The notes beneath the pieces are model-generated. The model searched no databases. It saw nothing but the letters and a program-made list of their open reading frames with translations, and was not told the DNA's origin. A DNA stretch of 64,000 bases, taken from the NCBI RefSeq assembly GCF_000819865.1, contig NZ_CDDF01000005.1, positions 426,206-490,205 on the forward strand. The letters run 5' to 3'. The stretch is from Aeromonas eucrenophila (GTDB taxonomy: Bacteria > Pseudomonadota > Gammaproteobacteria > Enterobacterales > Aeromonadaceae). The position numbers and the translations under genes were made by a program. Position 1 is the stretch's first letter; every line of letters starts with the position of its first letter. This document shows positions 37,971 to 47,200 of this stretch, piece after piece.

Positions 37971-38429
37971 TTAAGGGTGGCACCGGGCTTGGTGACCATC
38001 CTCTCGATGGAGGGAGCCAACCCCTGTCGATGCAAGCGCTTCCGCTATGTGCTGGTGCTCATAGGACGTTATCTCGAAAGGATTTCCGTCGGGATCGTTG
38101 AAATAGAGTGACCAGGCAAGATGGTGATCGACGGCCTTAACGTCATGGCCGAGGATGGCAGACAGATGGGCACGCCAGGCAAGGAACTCCGCGGCCGTGG
38201 TGCGAAAGGCGACGACGGAATGGCACTTTCCGACAGGACGCTCGAACAGTGCGAGGTGGACAGTCGCTGCAGCATTGCTTACGGTCAGTGGGCCGTGCTC
38301 TGACAGCCAGGGTTCAAACTCTGGCTGGCGGTGCAATCCCAGCACCCTTGCGTACCAGGCTTCCGACTGTGCACGGTTGGCGACATGAATATGGACATGG
38401 TCAAGACTGTCGAGACTGGGCATCATCAC
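37971..38429 (-). CDS. VOC family protein
   Basis: 152 aa glyoxalase-fold protein: LDHVHIHVANRAQSEAWYARVLGLH at the N terminus and DHHLAWSLYFNDPDGNPFEITSYEH at the C terminus, with the metal-site His and Glu in the usual places. Probably a small-molecule-modifying enzyme (dioxygenase/lyase type); substrate unknown. Confidence 0.85.
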   Translation of the reverse strand: MMMPSLDSLDHVHIHVANRAQSEAWYARVLGLHRQPEFEPWLSEHGPLTVSNAAATVHLALFERPVGKCHSVVAFRTTAAEFLAWRAHLSAILGHDVKAVDHHLAWSLYFNDPDGNPFEITSYEHQHIAEALASTGVGSLHREDGHQARCHP

Positions 38430-38590
38430 CGGCTCCCCCCAAGTTGTGAATGTGATCTAAGGCTATCGTGATTGGGCTCCATGCCAGTGTTCATCCGTAC
38501 GCGTTGGGGAATACGTGATCACCAAGTTTGACGCAAGCAGAGAGCCGGTACGTCATTCAAAACCTCATCCCTACACATTGCTCGATGCGC

Positions 38591-38842
38591 CTAGGCACGT
38601 TTGATGATGCGCACGATCAGGAGTAGAACGACGGCCCCTATCGTCGCCACCAGGATGCTGCCGAGCAGGCCACCGCCCATGGAAACACCCAAGGTGGTGA
38701 ACAGCCAACCGCCAACAAATGCACCGAGCACACCCACGACGAGATCTCCAATCAATCCGAAGCCTCCTCCTTTGACCAATATTCCTGCCAGCCAACCGGC
38801 CACCAACCCTACGATGAGAAACCACAGCATGTTCTCACTCAT
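38591..38842 (-). CDS. GlsB/YeaQ/YmgE family stress-response membrane protein
   Basis: 83 aa with three glycine-rich hydrophobic helices: MLWFLIVGLVAGWLAGILVKGGG, LIGDLVVGVLGAFVGGWLF, LLGSILVATIGAVVLLLIVRIIKRA. This is the transglycosylase-associated (YeaQ) family, often under general stress control. The start at 38842 has AAGGAG upstream. Confidence 0.9.
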   Translation of the reverse strand: MSENMLWFLIVGLVAGWLAGILVKGGGFGLIGDLVVGVLGAFVGGWLFTTLGVSMGGGLLGSILVATIGAVVLLLIVRIIKRA

Positions 38843-38875
38843 ATCATTCTCCTTGTGCTTCGGTGATCTCATCAC

Positions 38876-39228
38876 GGCGAGCTGTTTTACCAGCGCATCC
38901 TGTTGTTGGTGGAGACGAGCAAACGATTGGGCCGTTGCCCGCAGGAGTGGCTGCGAGCAGTGGTACGGGCCTGTCGAGAAGACGGATTATAAACTGATGC
39001 CGTCAGTCCCGTCCCGGTGAACAATTACCTACTTTGTTCGGCAGCGTACAGACGGGAGAGGCAAGCAAGGCTAGTTTAGGCGTGTTACCAGTATAGATAG
39101 GGTTGGGAGTCAATAGTTGACCCAGCGTTCGTCATATATCAATCACGGCCTATTTGGAGTGCCACTGCATGGGCAGAATTCTGTCCTCGTTATCTTGTTG
39201 ATTGGCACACTACCGTCAAGTTGGAGTC
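38876..39228. other. Intergenic stretch without a recognised gene
   Basis: About 350 bases between divergent genes (YeaQ-like on minus, BON on plus), so it should hold two promoters. None can be named with confidence. The composition is more AT-rich than the flanks. Confidence 0.45.
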
Positions 39229-39237
39229 ATGCTTATC

Positions 39238-39555
39238 ATGAAAAACGTCAACAGTATTGCCAGAAACTTTGCCGCAATAGCATTGCTATCAGCCGCGGTG
39301 GTTGGTTGTGCGTCAACAGCCAATAAGGAAGGAACCGGGGAGTATATTGATGACTCTGTGGTAACCACCAAGGTTATGTCTGCAATTTTTTCCGATCCAG
39401 ACCTCAAGTCAGCTGAAATCAGTGTAGAAACCTTCAAAGGTGTAGTGCAGCTCAGTGGCTTCGTCAGTAAAGAGGCCAGTATTTCAAAAGCCGGTGCCGT
39501 AGCAAGTGGTGTCGAAGGTGTGACGTCAGTGAAGAACAATCTGCATCTTAAATAA
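39238..39555 (+). CDS. BON-domain lipoprotein
   Basis: 105 aa. Signal NFAAIALLSAAVVGC with lipobox Cys, then one BON domain (YIDDSVVTTKVMSAIFSDPDLKSAEISVETFKGVVQLSG ... GVEGVTSVKNNLHLK). The wording EYIDDSVVTTK parallels the BON gene at 31865. An ATG at 39229 is an alternative start, but its GGAG is only two bases away. Third BON gene of the island. Confidence 0.87.
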   Translation: MKNVNSIARNFAAIALLSAAVVGCASTANKEGTGEYIDDSVVTTKVMSAIFSDPDLKSAEISVETFKGVVQLSGFVSKEASISKAGAVASGVEGVTSVKNNLHLK

Positions 39556-39576
39556 TAGAGACGGTTTATGTTATCT

Positions 39577-39626
39577 ACAGCAGTAAAACACACCGTCCAG
39601 TCGGTGTGTTTTACTGCTGTATTTTA
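39577..39626 (+). terminator. Hairpin terminator after the third BON gene
   Basis: Perfect 19-bp stem (39577-39595 / 39602-39620), 6-base loop, followed by ATTTTAT. Unusually long for a terminator. Confidence 0.8.
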
Positions 39627-39737
39627 TCGGTAATGTCATGAGTGGTCGAAAATGACTTTATATATGTGGGCATGTTGTAACTTTATTTTATGACTCCCTT
39701 GAGTCATGCCAAATCCGGTAAACGGGATACTGTATTA

Positions 39738-40046
39738 TTAAATAAATATAAAACCCACCAGAAATCCGACCACGAGTGCCAGCATCATATAGCTCATGGG
39801 GTTGCTCTTGACTTGAACTCGTACTCTTTTGAAATACGAGTCCTTCGCTTCCTGTAAGTCCTTATTCTTGTCATTGAAGGTGGTCGTTGCCGAATTTACC
39901 GCATCGGCGAGCTTGTCGACGACCTTATGGGTACTCTGGGTCATCTGATCCACCGCCGGATGTGTTGCGCTAGCAGGGATGATGACGTCTGATTTGGGAG
40001 CGGCTTTCGTGCCGGTGGTGCCTCTACTCTTGTCGGATGTGATCAT
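39738..40046 (-). CDS. DUF883/ElaB-like membrane-anchored protein
   Basis: 102 aa. A polar helical N-terminal part (STHKVVDKLADAVNSATTTFNDKNKDLQEAKDSYFKRVRVQVKSNP) is followed by one C-terminal helix (MSYMMLALVVGFLVGFIFI). This is the layout of the ElaB/YqjD/DUF883 family of tail-anchored proteins, which bind ribosomes in stationary phase in E. coli. Here it is part of the stress cargo. Confidence 0.82.
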   Translation of the reverse strand: MITSDKSRGTTGTKAAPKSDVIIPASATHPAVDQMTQSTHKVVDKLADAVNSATTTFNDKNKDLQEAKDSYFKRVRVQVKSNPMSYMMLALVVGFLVGFIFI

Positions 40047-40490
40047 GATCGTTCTCCATATTCAATAAGATATATCTGCGGTATCAGGCTTCGTATATTC
40101 TGCGTTGGCCAATACCAAACGGATACTGGTGGTTTGGGTAGGACTGCTACCCACAATGTTATTTAGTGGTATAAGAAAAGCTGGTCCGGTCCCGCGATGA
40201 TATTACTAATTGATAGCAAGATATTATCTTAGCCCGTGAGACCAAGGCTCTTCTTGTCACGTCATGTAATCCACGCCTATGCATTGCATCTGCAGTGAAT
40301 ATCCCTCAAGTCTGACGTATCGACTTTGTGATGTCGGTTCGCTGTAGCACATAGGCACGAGATTTTTTTCCCTACGAACAGGGGCGTCAACGTAGATAAC
40401 TGATGTCAAAGAGACTTTATTGGCACTCTTGTAGTCTGTTTTTATCCATCCCGTAGTTTTTTGTATATTCTTGTTGGGTGAAAAAACAGC
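40047..40490. other. Intergenic stretch without a recognised gene
   Basis: About 440 AT-rich bases between the divergent DUF883-like and Crp/Fnr genes. No coding frame with family features and no clear operator were found. Confidence 0.45.
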
Positions 40491-41228
40491 ATGGTAAGAG
40501 ATATGCCCGCACATCATCCACTGCAGAACCACTTACTGGCGGCCTTGCCTGCAGAGGCATATGAGCGTTTGTTGCCGCATCTTGAATATACCGCGTTACC
40601 GCTGGGTAAGGTGTTGTACGAATCTGGTGATACCTTGCGTTATGTCTACTTTCCCATAGATTGCATCGTCTCACTGCTATACGTGATGCAAGATGGCGCC
40701 TCGGCGGAGATCTCAGTGGTCGGCAACGAAGGCCTCATCGGGGTGGCGCTGTTTATGGGGGGGGAGAGCACGACGAGCCGGGCCCTGGTGCAGAGCGCAG
40801 GCCATGCCTACCGCCTCAAGGGGAACTTGCTGAAAACCGAGTTCAACCTGCATGGGGACATGTTGCATCTGGTCTTGCGTTACACCCAGGCACTGCTCAC
40901 GCAAATGGCCCAGACGGCGGTATGCAATCGTCACCACACCATCGATCAGCAGCTCTGCCGCTGGTTGCTGCTGTCGCTGGACAGGCTGTCCGGCGATCAG
41001 CTCTCCATGACCCAGGAGCTGATTTCCAACATGCTGGGGGTGCGCCGGGAAGGGGTGACTGATGCGGCAGGCAAGCTGCAGAAGCTGGGGATCATCGAAT
41101 ACAGTCGTGGTCATATCACCGTGCTGGACAGAGTCAAGCTCGAGCAGCTCTGCTGCGAATGTTATGCCGTGGTGAAGGCGGAAACTGACCGCCTGTTGCC
41201 CTATCTGCCAAAAAGCCCCAAGTCCTGA
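40491..41228 (+). CDS. Crp/Fnr family transcriptional regulator
   Basis: 245 aa (or from an ATG at 40503). N-terminal cyclic-nucleotide-binding-type barrel (LPLGKVLYESGDTLRYVYFPIDCIVSLLYVMQDG) and C-terminal winged HTH (SMTQELISNMLGVRREGVTDAAGKLQKLGIIEYSRGHITVLDR). The sugar-phosphate-binding motif of true cAMP receptors is not conserved (EGLIGVALFMGGESTTSRAL), so it probably senses something else. Convergent with the glucan synthase gene; the only obvious regulator of the cargo region. Confidence 0.9.
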   Translation: MVRDMPAHHPLQNHLLAALPAEAYERLLPHLEYTALPLGKVLYESGDTLRYVYFPIDCIVSLLYVMQDGASAEISVVGNEGLIGVALFMGGESTTSRALVQSAGHAYRLKGNLLKTEFNLHGDMLHLVLRYTQALLTQMAQTAVCNRHHTIDQQLCRWLLLSLDRLSGDQLSMTQELISNMLGVRREGVTDAAGKLQKLGIIEYSRGHITVLDRVKLEQLCCECYAVVKAETDRLLPYLPKSPKS

Positions 41229-41245
41229 TGCCATCCCGATTGCGA

Positions 41246-41280
41246 CATGCCATCTGCGAGACGCGCAGATGGCATGTTTT
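41246..41280 (+). terminator. Rho-independent terminator between convergent genes
   Basis: 13-bp perfect stem (41246-41258 / 41264-41276), loop AGACG, T run on the plus strand. It closes the Crp/Fnr gene. Confidence 0.9.
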
Positions 41281-41286
41281 CGCATG

Positions 41287-44200
41287 TCAGGCCGCGTCCA
41301 CCGCCTCGCGCGAGGTGGCATGGCATCCCAGGGTGATCTGAAGCCGATGTTGACCCCCATCCAGCGGCACTCGCAGGGGGCTATCACTTGGGGGGAGAGC
41401 GACCCCATCCAGTAGCGTGGTGCTGGTTTGTCGCTCCGACGGCTCCCCTATGTCCACCTCTATGCGGTAGTGGGTGGCATCCATCGTGATCTCGGCGCTA
41501 AATCCCGGCCAATGTCTGGGCAAGTGCGGGACTATGCGTAAGAAATGCCCCTCACGATGTATCCCCAATATGCCCTCAATGCCCGCCTGATACATCCAGC
41601 CTGCCGCCCCCGTGTACCAGGTCCAGCCACCGCGACCAATGTGCGGCGCGACAGAGTAGATATCCGCCGCCATGACATAGGGTTCCACCTTGTAGCGTTC
41701 AACGTCGGCGGCATTCTGGGCATGATTGATGGGGTTGAGCAGTGCGAACAGGTTGTGCGCCTTGGTGCACTCCCCGAGCCTTGAAAAGGCAAGGATGGCC
41801 CAGGTCGCGGCATGGGTGTACTGACCACCATTTTCACGCAATCCAGGGGGATAGCCGCGAATATAGCCCGGGTTTTGCGTCAGCTTGTCGAAGGGAGGGC
41901 TAAACAGCAGCGCCAGCGCCTCATCGTAGCGGATCAGGTATTTTTCCAGGGATTGCATCGCCGTCATGGCACGGGTGGGATCGGCGACCCCTGACAAGAT
42001 GGCCCAGGACTGGGCGATAGAGTCTATCTGGCACTCGGGGCTATCTTTTGAGCCCAGCCAGGTGCCGTCATCGAAGGTCGCCCGACGATACCAGGCGCCA
42101 TCCCAGGCTCTGCGTTCCAAGGCGACCCCCACCCGCTGGGCGTGGGCCTCCCAACGCTCGGCGCGCGGGTCCTGACGGGCGTGGGCCAAGGGGGCGAACA
42201 ACATGATGGTGCGCAGCAGCAACCAGCCCAGCCAGACACTCTCTCCCTTGCCTTCGTTGCCGACCAGATTCATGCCATCGTTCCAGTCCCCTGAGCCGAT
42301 GGGGGGCAGGCCATTGCTGCCAGTCAGCTCTATGGCTTGATCCAGTCCGCGAGCACAATGTTCAAACAGGGAGGCCGACTCGTCGGAGATGGCTGGCAGG
42401 AAGAAGGCATCCTGTTCGTCCAGGCCCAGTGGCGGGCCCTCCAGAAACGGAATGAGCTCATCGAGAATGGCTTCATCGGCCGTGTCGAGAATGTAGGTGG
42501 CCGTCGCGAAGGCCAACCAAATCCTGTCATCAGAGATCCGGGTGCGCACCCCTTGTCCGGAATGGGGAAGCCACCAGTGCTGGACATCCCCTTCAATAAA
42601 CTGGCGCGCCGCGGCGCGCAGCAAATGTTGTCTGGTGGCCTGGGGCTGGGCAAAGCTGAGTGCCATTCCATCTTGCAGTTGATCGCGAAAACCATAGGCC
42701 CCGCCGGCCTGATAAAACGCCGAGCGCGCCCAGATCCGGCAAGCGAGTGTCTGATACAGCAGCCAGCCATTGAGCATGATATCCATGGCCCTGTCAGGGG
42801 TCTTGACCTGGATAGCTCCTAGCAGTGCCTGCCATTGACTGTCTACCTCGTCTTGCACCATATCGAGATCCTGACGATAGCGGCTGACAAGGGCACTGGC
42901 CTGCTCGGCCGAGCGTCCTTCACCGAGCAGGATGACAAGTTCCAGGCGTTGACCTGGAGCAAGCACGACCTGGGTCTGCAAGGCGGCGCAGGGATCCATT
43001 CCCGCACCCGTTCGGCAGGATAGCGTGTGGCGCCTTGTCAGCGCGGCGGGGGAGGATAACTGCCCGTGGTTACCGAGAAACTCTCTGCGATCGGCGGTCC
43101 AGCTGGTTTGCTGGCCACCGAGATCGAAGAATGCGACCTGGTTGGGGAAAACAGTACTCCAAGGATTCTGTGCCAGCATGGCACCGGTCTGGGCATCCAT
43201 CCGGGTGGTGATATAAGGGGCCGTCAGGGTGCGGGATGCGCCCAAAATCCATTCCACATAACCGGTGACCGTGAGCCGGCGCGGGGTCCGAGTGAGGTTG
43301 TGCAGCCTCAGGCGAGAAATCTTGACGGGATCCGCGACGGGTACATATTGCAGCAGTTCGCTGTGGATCCCATGGGCCTGATGTTCGAAGCGGCAATAAC
43401 CAAACCCATGGCGGGCGATATAGGTGCCACCATCGCGAATGGGTTGGGCGGTGGCGCTCCATAGCTCAAGCGTATCCTCATCACGCAGGTAAATGACTTC
43501 CCCGCAGGGATCCATCACGGGATCATTGGACCAGGCCGTCAGCTGGTTCTCTTTGCTGTTATCGCTCCAGGTGTAACCACTTCCTTCGGCGGAGACCTGG
43601 AAACCAAAGTGGGGATTGGCCACCACATTGATCCAGGGCGCCGGAGTCATGTGCTCATCGGTGAGCAGGGTGACATACTCGCGACCTTCTTTGGCAAAGC
43701 CACCCAACCCATTGAAGAACTCCAGCTCTGGATGATGTGGATGCTTGAATGGCACGGCGTGCCGTGGTTTGACGATCGGCCCGGGAGGTGGGAATGGCGG
43801 AGAGTCGGGCAGGCGGGCCAGCTGCTGTTGCAGCGATCCCCGGCGTGCCGTCAGCACGACACGCGCCGCCGCGAACAATAAATCGCGCACCTCGGGACTC
43901 ATCAGATCGGTTCGAACCGTGTACACAGATCCTTGTGCCAGTTCCGCATTGAAGCGTGGCCGGGATTGACTGCTGCGTACGGCCGTCTCGATGCTGTTTT
44001 GCAGATCCTGCACATAGGTGGTGGCGTGCTCATTGATAATCACCAGATCGACGGCAAGCCGCTTCATGCGCAGATATTCATGGGCGAGCAGCAGCTCACG
44101 TACCTGAGCCAGGTCCTCGATATCGTCGATTCGCAGCAGCAGTATGGGCAAATCCCCCGAGATGGACTGTTGCCAGAGTACGGACTGGGGCGCCAGACCC

Positions 44201-47200
44201 TGCAGGATGGCGCTGGAGGCGGCGCGGAAACGGGGATCGGCGTAGAGCAAAGGGGCGGCCAGCCGCTGGAAGTTGGCCGCATCGGACGCCTGAATGTTCA
44301 GGTGGTTAAGCTGGACCTGTGCCTGGGTCCAGGCCAGCGTCTTGGCGCGTTCAAAGGCATGGCGATTGTGGTGCTGATCGATGAGGTCGAGCAGCGCCGA
44401 TCGCGATGAGGCGACCAGGGTCCAGAAGGCCACATGAGTACTGCCGCCCGGCAGAACCTGCACCTGCTGGCGCAGCGAGAAGATGGGGTCGAGCACCGTG
44501 CCCGTGGTATCTGACAGCAGGGCCCCTCGCTGCAAGGCCTGCGCCGAGGTGACGGTCCGGCCGCGGCCGATGAATCGGGCGCGATCGGATTCGTATTGGA
44601 GAGCCCCCACGGATTGGCCCTCGACGATGATGAAATGTGCCGCCCACACCTCGGTCTCCTCGGGTGACCTAGGTCGCCGGGTAGCAATCAGCGCCCCTGT
44701 CTCCGGCACGTATTCGGTGACCACAAAGAGCTTGGCAAAGGCGGGATGGGCCCGATCGGTCTCCGCGGTGGTCAGCACTATCTCGGCGTAGGAAGTGAGC
44801 TCGATCTCGCGGCGGTGGCGGCCTCGGTTGGTCAGCGAGACACGCCGTACCTCGCCATCCCCCTCACCCGATACCAGCACCTCCATGCTGGTGGTCAGAC
44901 GGCCATTCTGATGGAGGAAGTGGGCGCGATCCTCGGCAAACACGACCTCCTCCTCGTTGGTGGTGCGGCCCAGAGGCTGTGCGCAAGGAGACCAGGTCTC
45001 GCCACTTTGGACATCCTGCAAGAACAGGAAGTAGCCCAGGTGGTCACGGGTGCTGTCCGCCTGCCAGCGGGTGATGGCGATGTCGCGCCAACGGCTGTAG
45101 CCCGCACCCGCACTGGTGAGCATGACGGAGTAACGGCCATTGGAGAGCAGATGAGTCACTGGCGTGCCGTGGACCGAGGACAACAACCGCCGAACCGCGC
45201 TGACGTCCTGGCGGCTCTGGGTCTGGGACGCCTTTATCTCGGCGCCACGCGTCCGGATGATGGTCATGTCCTGCGGTATCCGCTCCTGTAACAGCAGCTC
45301 ACAGGCTTGAATGATGGGCTCTTCATGCAAGCGGGCGCGCATTCGCCCCCCTTGCAGCGCGTTGGCAATGGCCACCACCGTCATCCCCTGGTGATGGGCC
45401 ATGAAGTTCTGCACGATGGCGACCTGCTGGTCGTCGGGCAACCGCGCCCGGGTGAAATCCAGCGCCTCGTAAAAGCCGTAACGTCCAGCCCCTCCTAGCA
45501 TGGCCAGTTGCTCGAAATTCTTCAGTGCCGCGCCGGGGTTGACCATGGTTGCCAGCGCGGTGGCGTAAGGAGCTATCACGCGATCTTCCGCTAGCCCACG
45601 TTTGAGGGCCAAGCGAGGGATACCAAAGTTGGAGTATTGATAGGTGAACTCCAAGTCCCTGGCGTTGTACGCCGACTCGGATATTCCCCATGGAATGCCA
45701 AGCGCACGGCCATAGCGGATCTGCAGCGCGACGATCAGGCGGTTGGTTTGCTCCAGCTGTGAACCGATCGGGGCCTGCATGACCAGCGAGGGCATCAGGT
45801 ATTCGAACATGGAGCCAGACCAGGAGATCAGCACGGTGGCCTGCCCCACCGGGGTGACAGCTCTGCCCAGACGAAACCAGTGACGGGTGACGATATCACC
45901 CTTGGCGATGGCAAACAGACTGGCGAGCCTGGCCTCGGAGGCGAGCAGATCGTAGCAGCTGGCATCGAGCCGGTTGTCGGTAAGGGAGTAACCGATGGAG
46001 AGCAGTTTGCGCTGTGAATTGAGCAAGAATGTGAAGTCCATTCCCATAGCCAGCGCGCGCGCCGCGTCGGCTATGGTCTGCAACCTCAGTCGCAATGATG
46101 GCGGAAGTTGGGAGAACGACCGCTGATCCTCCGCATGCTCAGTCACCGCCAGCTTCAGCGCATCCAGCCAGAAGGTAAGCTCAGCGCCAGCGTGTTGATC
46201 TCCGCTGCGGCAAAAATGGTGTGCCATGCTGGCGGTTTGTGCCGTCAGCTTGGCGAGTATGGGCAGCAGCTGCGCCATCGGTTGCTGGCCGAATAGCTGG
46301 TGGTGGATCTCGCCCAGATAGGCGGTGATCGCTTGCTGTGGCATGTTGGACTGTATGGTGTAGGGCTGGGCGAGATAGGCGTACAGGGCCTGCTCGGCCA
46401 GCAGACAGGTATCCTGCAAGCCGCTTCGGACGGCGCCATAGCCGGATTGCTGTTGCCAGTGTTCGCAGGCATTTGCGACGACCAGCAGATGGCCAGCCAG
46501 GTTGCCACTGTCAACCGAAGAGACATAGGCGGGTTCCAGGGTTAGCAGGCTTTGGGTGTCATACCAGTTGAAAAAATGGCCCTTGAAGCGAGGCAAGCGT
46601 TGCATCACTGCCAGGGTGGCTTCCAGTCGCTTGAGTGTAGCTCCGAGCCCGGCCCAGCCGAAGTCGTTGGCCGCCAGGGTGGCGAGCAAATAGAGCCCCA
46701 TGTTGGTGGGAGAGGTGCGATGGGCAATGACCTGTTCGGGGCTCTCCTGCACGTTGTCCGGTGGCAGCTGGTTGTCAAGGTCGGTGACGAAGGTCTCGAA
46801 ATAGCGCCAGGTCTGGCGGGCTATCAGCCGCAGTGCCACGGCCTCCTTCGCACTGCAAGTGAGCGTCTTGGCCTGACAGGAAGGCCGACTCGTCCAGTAC
46901 GCGGCCAGCGGTGCCAGCAGCCAGAGCCCCCCAAAGGGAAGCACCAGGGGCCAGGCGGTAGGGATACTGAGCAGCGTCATGGCGCTCGCGCCCATCCCCA
47001 GCACCACCCCCGCCGCCATCAGCCGATAAAACCCTACGCAGGCTAGGCGGGGTGACCCGGCAGTTTGCGCCGCCGTGGTCCACTCCAACAGGTGACGATG
47101 GGAGAAAGACAAGCGAAACAGGGTGCGCACTATGGCATCTGTCATGCGCCAGGCCTGATCGACCAGAAAGGCCAAGCTGAGCAGCAACTGCATGGCGGCA

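Noticed and set aside
40257-40532. 91-codon minus-strand frame upstream of the Crp/Fnr gene
   Set aside because: No Shine-Dalgarno, no family features, and it overlaps the regulator's promoter and start.
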